Origin: an uncultured Collinsella sp.
GTDB taxonomy: Bacteria; Actinomycetota; Coriobacteriia; Coriobacteriales; Coriobacteriaceae
Reading direction: 5' to 3'
DNA: 28,451 bases
Assembly (NCBI GenBank): GCA_900543505.1
Contig: UQSB01000026.1
Span: 1-28,451 of the forward strand
In this document: in pieces, positions 14,374 through 21,688 of the stretch
How the letters are laid out: each line of letters starts with the position of its first letter
How positions within the stretch are numbered: the first letter of the stretch is position 1
The notes under the pieces: model-generated
Told to the model about the DNA's origin: nothing
Seen by the model: only the letters and a program-made list of their open reading frames with translations
Database searches by the model: none
Position numbers and translations under genes: made by a program

Positions 14374-15654
14374 TTACTGCCTTGCGGCACGTTCCAAGTG
14401 ATTGCGTCCAAACAGCAGCAGCGCCGCGGGAACCGCCGTCACGACTATGCCTGCCCCCACGAGTGTCTGTTGTACGCCAAATGTCGCCGCCAGCCACGGG
14501 GCAATCGCCAGCGGCGCCACGCCGGCGAACATATTGCCAAAGCCCATGACCGAGTTCACACGGCCGAGTTGCTCGAGCGGCGCCGTCGTTTGCACGATGG
14601 TGTTGTGGAGCGGGTTGACGACGCCCCAAGCTATGCCCAGGGCGATCTGGCCGACGAGGGCCACGCCCACGTACGGCGTCCCCACATAGAGCAGGCTTCC
14701 CAGGCCCACGGACATAAGCGCCACAAGCAGCGTCTTAAGGTTGACCAGGTGCGGCGGCAGCCGGAGCGCGAGTACGGCGCCCAGCACCGCGCCCACGCCG
14801 CAAGCCGACGAGAGCCAGCCCATCCACTCAACGCCAACGTGCAGGACATCGCGATAGAAAAACGACTCGAGCGGATCGAAGGCCCCGTAGCCAAAGTTCG
14901 AAAGAAAAATGATACAAAACAGCAGGGCAAGAACGCTGTTGGTAAAGACCGTCTTGATGCTGGTCGCGAAGGTGACGCGGGAGGATATGCTGGGGTTGGA
15001 GCTTTGTCCCGCACGCTCCCCTTCCTCTGCCGAATCGGCATCCACATGTCCGGCGACATGGCTGGCCTGCGGCCTAAAGCCCCAACTGACGACGAACGCC
15101 AACACGGTAAAGAGCATCATGAGCACGAACACCGCGCGCGACGATGCAGCCGCCGCGACAAAGCCGCCCAGCGTGGGTCCAACGATAATGCTCACGTTTG
15201 AGAACATGGCGATGGCGGAATTGATGTCTTTGAGTTCGGCGGGGTCGTCGGTGAGGTAGGCCGGATAAGATGTGGCGATGGGTTGGGCAAATCCCATCGT
15301 AAAGCCTAGGAGCACCGCGCCGAGCAGGACAATGCCGGTCGCACCACCAAAGGCAATGATTGCCGTGCCGGTTACAAGCGTGCCGACGATGCTCAGCAAG
15401 AAATGACGGCGCGGACCCCAGGCGTCGAGCGCCGCGCCGCCCGCAAAGGATCCCAGGATCACAAAGACGTTCATGAACAGGACGGCCAGCGATGTCGCGA
15501 CGACCGAGGCATCGTCCGCATAGGTAAGCGTTCCGATGACGCCGATAAAGTAGCTGGTCTGAAACCCGGTGTAGATGAGAAAGCGCATCGCTACCAGGCG
15601 CTTGGCCTGCATGGACAGCGAAGGTTGAGGTTTTGAGAGAAGAGATGCGAGCAT
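14374..15654 (-). CDS. MFS-family efflux transporter
   Basis: This is a twelve-span major facilitator membrane protein of 426 residues, probably an exporter of drugs or metabolites. The first half starts near RFLIYTGFQTSYFIGVIGTL. Motif A appears in altered form in GAALDAWGPRRHF (about residues 60-72), and a long hydrophilic loop (HVDADSAEEGERAGQSSNPS) divides the two six-helix bundles, as is usual. The start at 15654 (MLASLLSKPQ) is chosen because AAGGAG lies five bases upstream; an ATG six codons earlier would place that site within the gene. It is followed at once by palindrome A2. The substrate is unknown. An alternative would be a permease of the MFS_3/enterobactin-exporter type. Confidence 0.87.
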   Translation of the reverse strand: MLASLLSKPQPSLSMQAKRLVAMRFLIYTGFQTSYFIGVIGTLTYADDASVVATSLAVLFMNVFVILGSFAGGAALDAWGPRRHFLLSIVGTLVTGTAIIAFGGATGIVLLGAVLLGFTMGFAQPIATSYPAYLTDDPAELKDINSAIAMFSNVSIIVGPTLGGFVAAAASSRAVFVLMMLFTVLAFVVSWGFRPQASHVAGHVDADSAEEGERAGQSSNPSISSRVTFATSIKTVFTNSVLALLFCIIFLSNFGYGAFDPLESFFYRDVLHVGVEWMGWLSSACGVGAVLGAVLALRLPPHLVNLKTLLVALMSVGLGSLLYVGTPYVGVALVGQIALGIAWGVVNPLHNTIVQTTAPLEQLGRVNSVMGFGNMFAGVAPLAIAPWLAATFGVQQTLVGAGIVVTAVPAALLLFGRNHLERAARQ

Positions 15655-15781
15655 GGAGACTCCTTGTTTCATACGAATACGGGCGGTGGGTATTCGCCAC
15701 CGTCTGTCAAATCAATCTATCCGCATGAAACATTAGACGCATCAGGACCCTTCTCTCCGTTTTTCGCTCAGTATGAACTAC

Positions 15782-15818
15782 TTGGTAGATTGTAAGGCAT
15801 GTCCCAACCATCTACCAA
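15782..15818. repeat. type B-like hairpin with different stem (copy C)
   Basis: The arms TTGGTAGAT (15782-15790) and ATCTACCAA (15810-15818) pair perfectly around a loop with GGCATGTCCC. The stem differs from B copies but the loop is related. Confidence 0.75.
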
Positions 15819-15825
15819 AGCAAAA

Positions 15826-15859
15826 CCACCACAAAGGTGCCTGGCCCCCTTTGTGGTGG
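15826..15859. repeat. type B hairpin (copy B4)
   Basis: These are perfect 12-bp arms CCACCACAAAGG (15826-15837) and CCTTTGTGGTGG (15848-15859) with the short loop TGCCTGGCCC. Confidence 0.9.
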
Positions 15860-15880
15860 AAATGACGTTTGCCCAGATAA

Positions 15881-15917
15881 AACCTGCCAAAACAAACCTG
15901 TCCCTTTTTGGCAGGTT
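15881..15917. repeat. type B-like hairpin with a third stem (copy D)
   Basis: These are perfect 12-bp arms AACCTGCCAAAA (15881-15892) and TTTTGGCAGGTT (15906-15917) around CAAACCTGTCCCT. It lies 23 bases beyond the moaC-mobB stop. Copies C, B4 and D form a cluster of three hairpins in 136 bases. Confidence 0.88.
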
Positions 15918-15940
15918 ATGGCAGCGCAGCGAGCCAGCCC

Positions 15941-17242
15941 TTAAAGGTGATCTTGGATAAGATCGCAGATGGCTCGGGCGTCGTTGATGTTGATGGCTCG
16001 GGTCGCGAAGCCGGCATCGAAGGCCTGACGCGCCAGGGCTTCGTTGCAGGCAAGGGCCAGCGTGCGACCGTCGACCAAGTCGAGCGAGCTCTTGCCGCGC
16101 AGACGGTCGACACCGGAGCGCGCGACCACGATGTTGTCGAAGCCCTCGGTCTTGTAGCCCTCGATGATCACCACGTCGACATCGTTGTAACGCGACAGCA
16201 GCTCTCGCGCGGGCATCTCGTCTTCCTCGCGCGTATCGGCGTACTCCGCCCAGCGCGTGGCGCAGATGAGGCCCACGTGCTTGGACCCGGCTTGGTGATG
16301 GCGCCAGGTGTCCTTAGCGGGCACATCGATATCAAAGCCATGATGCCCATGATGCTTGAGCGAACCCACGCGCAGACCGCGGCGGGTGAGCTCGGCGATA
16401 ACCTTCTCGACGAGCGTGGTCTTGCCCGAGTTTTGGTAGCCAATAAACGCGATCGCGGGGACGGCCGGCGCCGGAACTGCGGGCGCGACGGCAGCAGGTG
16501 CGCTTGCGGGCGCGGCACCGTCAGCGGCCACGGACTCAACAGCAGCGACCTGACGCTCGGCACGATCCCACACACCCGAACGGCCGCCTTCCTTGTGCAG
16601 CAGGCGCACGTCGACGATCTCCATGCCGCGATCGACCGCCTTGCACATGTCATAGATGGTCAGACACGCGGCACTCGCGCCGGTCAGGGCCTCCATCTCG
16701 ATACCCGTCTTGCCCGTCACGCCGGCCGTAACCAGTACGTGAAAGCCAACCTGTCCGTCCGTGCGCGCCGGCGCCCAGCCCTCGGGCATGTCCTCGGCCG
16801 GCGTCCCCGCCGGAGCGATGGGCGCAATGTCACACTTGCTCTTGGTAATGAGCAGCGGATGACACATGGGGATGATATCGCTCGTGCGCTTGATGGCCAT
16901 GATGCCCGCCACACGCGCGCAGGCAAGCACGTCGCCCTTTTTGGCGCGGTCCTGCAGCACCATGGCCTGCGTCTCGGGATGCATGAGGATGGTGCCCTCG
17001 GCGATGGCAATGCGATGAGTCTCGGCCTTGTCGGACACGTCGACCATGCGTACCTCGCCCTTGGCATCCACGTGCGTCAGCTCATCGCGACGGGCGTCGC
17101 GGGCGGGCTCGGTGGCAGCACTGGCAGTCGGCTGCGCGGGCACGGCGGCGTTGCCTGTATTCGCCGCAGCCGTGGCTTTGTGGGCAGACATCGCGGCCCT
17201 GCGAGCGGCCTTGGTGGCATCGGCGTACCTGCTCTTGGCCAT
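15941..17242 (-). CDS. moaC-mobB: MoaC-MobB fusion: cyclic pyranopterin monophosphate synthase and MGD-synthesis GTPase
   Basis: This is a 433-residue two-domain protein of molybdenum cofactor synthesis. The first part, after an Ala-rich N-terminal extension (about 1-55), is MoaC: HVDAKGEVRMVDVSDK, MCHPLLITK and EMEALTGASAACLTIYDMCK are its hallmark blocks. It makes cyclic pyranopterin monophosphate from the MoaA product. After an Ala/Pro-rich linker comes MobB, a P-loop adapter for molybdopterin guanine dinucleotide synthesis, with Walker A GYQNSGKTT and the SLKHHGH and VIIEGYK motifs. The ATG at 17242 has GGAGG eight bases upstream, lying inside the end of moaA; the gap to the moaA stop is four bases, so the two form an operon. 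Both domains look intact. Confidence 0.93.
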   Translation of the reverse strand: MAKSRYADATKAARRAAMSAHKATAAANTGNAAVPAQPTASAATEPARDARRDELTHVDAKGEVRMVDVSDKAETHRIAIAEGTILMHPETQAMVLQDRAKKGDVLACARVAGIMAIKRTSDIIPMCHPLLITKSKCDIAPIAPAGTPAEDMPEGWAPARTDGQVGFHVLVTAGVTGKTGIEMEALTGASAACLTIYDMCKAVDRGMEIVDVRLLHKEGGRSGVWDRAERQVAAVESVAADGAAPASAPAAVAPAVPAPAVPAIAFIGYQNSGKTTLVEKVIAELTRRGLRVGSLKHHGHHGFDIDVPAKDTWRHHQAGSKHVGLICATRWAEYADTREEDEMPARELLSRYNDVDVVIIEGYKTEGFDNIVVARSGVDRLRGKSSLDLVDGRTLALACNEALARQAFDAGFATRAININDARAICDLIQDHL

Positions 17243-17246
17243 ATGA

Positions 17247-18302
17247 TCATCCTCCGATTTGGGACATAAATCGTTGCGTGCCCTCAATTATCGCGTGTTC
17301 CTGCGGTTTGTGGGCCACGGCATCGCGCCAAATCGAAAGTACCTGCATATCATCACCACGGCGCAGGGCATCGCGCACCGAATACTCGGCATCGCTGAAC
17401 AGGCACGGACGCACGCTGCCATCGGCCGTCAGGCGCAGACGGTTGCAATTCGCGCAAAAATGGTTGGACATGGCGCTAATGAAGCCGACCGTTCCCGCCG
17501 CGCCCGGAAAGTGCCAGTAGCGCGCAGGGCCCGCGCCGGCAGGAGCGTCGTTGATGTCGAGCGGCTCGAGCTCGCCCAATCCCGTCGCGGCGGCCCCGGC
17601 ATTGATGCGCGCCCGCAGCTCGTCACTCGGCACGGTGTCGCTCGCGTCCCACAGCTCGGGATTGAGCGTGGGCGCATGCGGGTCCACGGCGCAATGCGAG
17701 CTCGTACGCTCGTCGCCGATGGGCATGTATTCGATAAAGCGCAGGTGGATGGGGCGGTCGACGGTCAGCCGCGCAAGGGCCGTCACATCCTGGTTGAGCC
17801 GGCGCACAACAACGCAGTTGACCTTAACGGGCTCAAAGCCCCAAGCCAGCGCCGCGTCGATACCCGCCATGGTCTGCTCGAGCCGGCCCAGGCGCGTAAT
17901 CTTTCCAAAGAGCGTAGGGTCGAGCGTGTCGAGCGAGATGTTGACGCGGTTAAGGCCGGCATCTTTGAGCTGCGGTGCCAGCTTGGGCAGCAGGGCGCCA
18001 TTGGTGGTAAGCGAGATGTCCTCGACCTGCGGAATCGCGCGGATGTCGCGAATGAGCGGAATGATACGGCGGCTGACCAGCGGCTCGCCGCCCGTCAGGC
18101 GTACGCGGCGAATGCCCTCCCCCGCCACCAGGCGCACAAAGCGGGCGATTTCCTCGGCACTGAGCAGCTCGTCGTGCGCGCGGGGCGCCACGCCATCGGC
18201 CGGCATGCAGTAAATGCAGCGAAAATTGCACTTGTCGGTAACGGCAATGCGCAGGTAGTTGATATCGCGGCCAAAGCCGTCATGTTGCACGCGGTCGCTC
18301 AC
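17247..18302 (-). CDS. moaA: GTP 3',8-cyclase (MoaA)
   Basis: MoaA is a radical-SAM enzyme that performs the first step of molybdenum cofactor synthesis, rearranging GTP to a cyclised intermediate handed to MoaC. The SAM cluster motif CNFRCIYC is at about residues 27-34, followed by LTGGEPL and the NISLDTLD strand. The second iron-sulfur cluster motif is CANCNRLRLTADGSVRPC near the C-terminus. The conserved terminal Gly-Gly (MSQIGG), needed for activity in the family, is present. The length, 351 residues, is normal. The start is a GTG at 18302 with a strong GGGGAGG site. A TATTAT box at 18343-18348 on the minus strand may be its -10. The next gene supplies the MoaC and MobB steps; later enzymes are not in this window. 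Confidence 0.96.
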   Translation of the reverse strand: MSDRVQHDGFGRDINYLRIAVTDKCNFRCIYCMPADGVAPRAHDELLSAEEIARFVRLVAGEGIRRVRLTGGEPLVSRRIIPLIRDIRAIPQVEDISLTTNGALLPKLAPQLKDAGLNRVNISLDTLDPTLFGKITRLGRLEQTMAGIDAALAWGFEPVKVNCVVVRRLNQDVTALARLTVDRPIHLRFIEYMPIGDERTSSHCAVDPHAPTLNPELWDASDTVPSDELRARINAGAAATGLGELEPLDINDAPAGAGPARYWHFPGAAGTVGFISAMSNHFCANCNRLRLTADGSVRPCLFSDAEYSVRDALRRGDDMQVLSIWRDAVAHKPQEHAIIEGTQRFMSQIGG

Positions 18303-18434
18303 GCAGCCCTCCCCTCACGCGGCGTTTTATTCTTCGGAAAACATAATACCCCACGCGAGAATCATGCCGACACCCGTACGACAGGACAGGTCGCTTCGAG
18401 CAAAACGGACTTTCCAAGCCCATCCTCAACACAG

Positions 18435-18496
18435 ACCATCACAACATTCGATGCTTTTCCCGATTTTGGTAAAAAAACGTCGAATGTTGTGATGGT
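18435..18496. repeat. type A palindrome, loop subtype 2 (copy A3)
   Basis: These are perfect 17-bp arms ACCATCACAACATTCGA (18435-18451) and complement (18480-18496). The loop TGCTTTTCCCGATTTTGG plus an A-run differs from A1 and A2 and matches A4. It lies in the moaA upstream gap (18303-18536), which is otherwise featureless. Confidence 0.92.
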
Positions 18497-18536
18497 ACGC
18501 CTACCCGCAGCGCCCCGCAGAAGGACCAAAGCGCCC

Positions 18537-19574
18537 CTAAAGACCGCCGTCCCAGTGCCGAATCACGAATTCTCGCAGGTCGTTCTGCCGCTTTTGGAAC
18601 GCTTCGCTTCGGTCGCACTTAAGGCCTATCGCGAGCGCGATGGCGTTCACCGCCCGGTGCAATTGCAGCTGATGGACAAACTGAGTCCCGGTGAGGACGA
18701 TCATCCTAAAGCCCAGCGCGCTCAGCACGGTCATACGCTCCGCATCCGACGCGCTGCGCTGTTTATCAAGATGGTCCGAGCCGTTGTATTCAATCCCCGT
18801 ACCGCTCGCAGGCGCATATACGTCAATCTCGAAATACCCGGCCTTTGCGAGATACTTGAACTCGTTGGGAACATCGACCCTATGGTTGAGCTCGATCTTG
18901 ACGTATCCCAGCCCTCCCTGGGAACGTTTTGCTACGACCATGATTGCGGTAGCCGTCTCCATGGGCGACCGCGCGCCATCGTGCACGCGTTTGAGCACGG
19001 CGGCCGCGCGTATAGCCCCCTGACGAGATCGGTTCTCATTGCAATAAGCAATCAAATCGGCAACGGTATACCTCTGCCCCATCTCAATATAATCGTCTGT
19101 CGACAGATGATTCAAATGGTATCGGGCGCAGATTTCGTAGCCATATTCCAGCTGCTCGGGCTCGCTCATCCACGAACCCGCTTGGACAAAGCACATGACC
19201 TCATCAACCACCAGAAGGCCCTCTGCCACCTCGATAAGATGGCCTGGAGGTACCGGCGCTCCAAACACGTGGCACCTAAATCCAGCCGGCGTCGAGCGCT
19301 CAAAATCGAAGTTGACGAGCGTATCGATATGGTCGAGCTCTTCTCGTGGAACACCAAGCGAAACCAGATAGTCGGCAACGATCCCAACTGCCGTTGAAGC
19401 CCTCAGCCCCTTGGCATCGAGTCCCAATTTGGGCAGGCTCGCGGTCAGCTCCGCCTCGCCAGCAAGCGAGTCCTCATCGTATAGGCTGCTTGCTCGCGAG
19501 AGCGGCTCGGACGGGCGCGCCACGTTGTGGTACAGCCAGGCAGTCTTATGAGACAGGACGATCGGCAGGTCCAT
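18537..19574 (-). CDS. hypothetical protein with DUF559/Vsr-like nuclease C-terminus
   Basis: This 345-residue cytoplasmic protein is not recognised by name. The C-terminal third resembles the PD-(D/E)XK endonuclease-like domain found at the end of many actinobacterial AbiEi-like proteins. It has an SPMETATAIMVV helix (about 203-214), then FEIDVYAP (Asp251), GIEYNGSDH (Glu262, His268), an Arg/Asp-rich helix (KQRSASDAER) and a final strand LGFRMIVLT. The N-terminal two thirds show an Arg/Pro/Leu-rich start and FGAPVPPGHLIEVAEGLLVV but no domain I can name. The ATG at 19574 has GGAGG four bases upstream. The gene stands alone between two direct copies of palindrome A subtype 2. It could be a type IV toxin-antitoxin relative, a DNA repair nuclease or a domesticated mobile gene; none is proven. 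Confidence 0.75.
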   Translation of the reverse strand: MDLPIVLSHKTAWLYHNVARPSEPLSRASSLYDEDSLAGEAELTASLPKLGLDAKGLRASTAVGIVADYLVSLGVPREELDHIDTLVNFDFERSTPAGFRCHVFGAPVPPGHLIEVAEGLLVVDEVMCFVQAGSWMSEPEQLEYGYEICARYHLNHLSTDDYIEMGQRYTVADLIAYCNENRSRQGAIRAAAVLKRVHDGARSPMETATAIMVVAKRSQGGLGYVKIELNHRVDVPNEFKYLAKAGYFEIDVYAPASGTGIEYNGSDHLDKQRSASDAERMTVLSALGFRMIVLTGTQFVHQLQLHRAVNAIALAIGLKCDRSEAFQKRQNDLREFVIRHWDGGL

Positions 19575-19675
19575 GAGCCCTCCAATGGAGTCGGATAACC
19601 AACCTTATTCCCCTGCCCACGGGTCCGCACACCTTCGTGCACAAGAAAGCGATTCCACCCGATCGAGTGGTAGAA

Positions 19676-19740
19676 AAACCATCACAACATTCGATGCTTT
19701 TCCCGATTTTGGCAAAAAACGTCGAATGTTGTGATGGTTT
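19676..19740. repeat. type A palindrome, loop subtype 2 (copy A4)
   Basis: These are perfect 19-bp arms AAACCATCACAACATTCGA (19676-19694) and complement (19722-19740). The loop is nearly identical to A3 and in the same orientation. It lies between the hypothetical gene and the ABC exporter. Confidence 0.93.
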
Positions 19741-19789
19741 GAGGCGAGGTGAGGGGCACGAAGGGGTCGAAGCATCGTGCTCGAACGGG

Positions 19790-21688
19790 TTAATCCAACT
19801 CTTTTAAGCCATGCGCCAGCTGCCAGTACTCGCCGTGCTGGGCGAGCAGCTCTTCGTGGGTGCCGCGCTCGATGATGCGGCCGTGTTCGAGGACCATGAT
19901 GGCGTCGGCGTCGCGAACGGTGGACAGGCGGTGCGCGATCATAAACGTGGTGCGTCCGCGCATGATGCGGTCCATACCGCGCTCGATAAGCTTTTCGGTA
20001 CGCGTGTCGATGGAGCTCGTGGCCTCGTCCAAGATGAGCACCGGCGGATCGGCCACGGCAACGCGCGCGATAGCGAGCAGCTGGCGTTGGCCCTGCGACA
20101 GGTTGGCGCCGTCGGCCGTGACCGGCGTGTCGTACCCTCTAGGCAGGCGGCGGATAAACGAGTCAGCGCAGGCTGCCTCGGTCGCGGCGCGCACTTCCTC
20201 GTCGGTCGCGTCGAGCTTGCCAAAGCGGATGTTCTGCGCAATGGTGCCGCTAAACAGGTGCGTGTCCTGCAGCACAATGCCGAGCGACCCGCGCAGGCTG
20301 GCCTTGGCAATGTGCTTGACGTCGATGCCGTCGTACGTGATCTCGCCGTCATCGACCTCGTAAAAGCGGTTGATGAGGTTGGTGATGGTCGTCTTTCCGG
20401 CGCCCGTCGAGCCCACAAACGCGATCTTTTGCCCCGGCTTGGCAAACAGGTTGAGGTCCGTGAGCACACGGGTGCCCGGCACGTAGGAAAAGTCCACGGC
20501 ATGGAAGCGCACGTCGCCGGCGAGCGGGACCAAGCCGCACGTGAGCTCGGTGCCGTCGGCAGCCACCGCACGGCCCGACTCATCAACGGCAGCCACATCA
20601 TGCAGGTGCCCGTACGCGCCCACGCCCTGGCCCTCGGGAATCTTCCATGCCCACGCGGCGTCGCCCGTCTGCACCAGCTCCACGCAGCCCTCGTCCACCT
20701 CGGGCTCAAGATCCATGGCGGCAAACAGGCGCTCGGCGCCGGCCAGCGCGTTGAGCAAGAAGTTGCCCAGCTGCGTAAACTGATTGATGGGCATGGCGGC
20801 CTGACGCACAAAGACCAGGTAGCTTGCGAGCGCACCTACATCGGCCAGACCGTTGATGCAGAGCATGCCGCCTGCCACCGCAACGATGGCGTAGTTGGCA
20901 TAGCCGATCACCACGGTCATGGGCACCATCGAGTTGGCGTAGGCCTGCGCGGCACCACCGGTGCGGCGCAGCTCTTGGTTGCGCGCGTCAAAACCAGCCA
21001 CGTTGGCCTGTTCGTGATTAAAGACCTTGATGACCTTTTGGCCCGAGACCATCTCTTCGATATATCCGTCCAAATCGCCCAGCGACGCCTGTTGGGCGGC
21101 AAAAAAGCGCTTGGAACGCATGCCCGAGTAGCGCGCGTACAGCACAATGGCCACATCGCACACGAGCGTGATAATCGTGAGCTGCCAGTTGAGGATGATG
21201 AGCATGGCCGTGGTGCCGACCACCTGGATGCTCGCCTGAATCACGTTGGCAAAGCTGTTGTTGAGCGCCTCGGAGACGGTGTCGACGTCGTTGGTAAAGA
21301 AGCTCATGATGTCACCCGAGCGCGTGCTGTCGAAGTAGCTCAGCGGCAGCATCTGGATGTGCGCAAACAGGTCGCGGCGGATATCGGAGACCACGCGCTG
21401 GGCCGCGCGCACCATAATCTGCGAGTAGCCCAGAGCCGAGAGCACGCCCGCGGCGTAGATGGCAGCGGTAAAGATAACCTGCCTGGCGAGCAGTTCCTCG
21501 CCGCCCGTTGCCAAACCGTTGACGATGGGGCGCACCATGTAGGTACCGGCAAGGCTTGCGATGGCGGCCACAGAGGCAAGCACACCCACTGCGAGCAGCG
21601 AGAACTTGGCATGCCCCATGTAGGAGAGCAGGCGGCGAAGCGTCTGCGCCAGATTGGCGGGACGGGCCTGAGCGGATGTCTTAGGCAC
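19790..21688 (-). CDS. ABC multidrug-type exporter, catalytically complete half
   Basis: This is a half-transporter of about 632 residues with six membrane spans and a nucleotide-binding domain, the second subunit of a heterodimeric exporter. Walker A is GSTGAGKTT, the signature LSQGQRQ departs from LSGGQ, Walker B LILDEATSSID keeps the catalytic Glu, and the switch His is in AHRLST. This is the pattern of the TM288/LmrD partner. About 50 extra residues lie between the membrane and ATPase parts (around GQGVGAYGHLHDVAAVDESG). AAAGGAG is placed nine bases before a GTG at 21688, so I prefer that start; an ATG at 21697 touches the ribosome site directly. The start overlaps the partner gene's stop by eight bases, indicating coupled translation. 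The substrate is unknown. Confidence 0.9.
   Translation of the reverse strand: MPKTSAQARPANLAQTLRRLLSYMGHAKFSLLAVGVLASVAAIASLAGTYMVRPIVNGLATGGEELLARQVIFTAAIYAAGVLSALGYSQIMVRAAQRVVSDIRRDLFAHIQMLPLSYFDSTRSGDIMSFFTNDVDTVSEALNNSFANVIQASIQVVGTTAMLIILNWQLTIITLVCDVAIVLYARYSGMRSKRFFAAQQASLGDLDGYIEEMVSGQKVIKVFNHEQANVAGFDARNQELRRTGGAAQAYANSMVPMTVVIGYANYAIVAVAGGMLCINGLADVGALASYLVFVRQAAMPINQFTQLGNFLLNALAGAERLFAAMDLEPEVDEGCVELVQTGDAAWAWKIPEGQGVGAYGHLHDVAAVDESGRAVAADGTELTCGLVPLAGDVRFHAVDFSYVPGTRVLTDLNLFAKPGQKIAFVGSTGAGKTTITNLINRFYEVDDGEITYDGIDVKHIAKASLRGSLGIVLQDTHLFSGTIAQNIRFGKLDATDEEVRAATEAACADSFIRRLPRGYDTPVTADGANLSQGQRQLLAIARVAVADPPVLILDEATSSIDTRTEKLIERGMDRIMRGRTTFMIAHRLSTVRDADAIMVLEHGRIIERGTHEELLAQHGEYWQLAHGLKELD

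Noticed and set aside
18435..19740. Possible CRISPR-like repeats
   Set aside because: Copies are far apart, palindromic and without regular spacers or cas genes.
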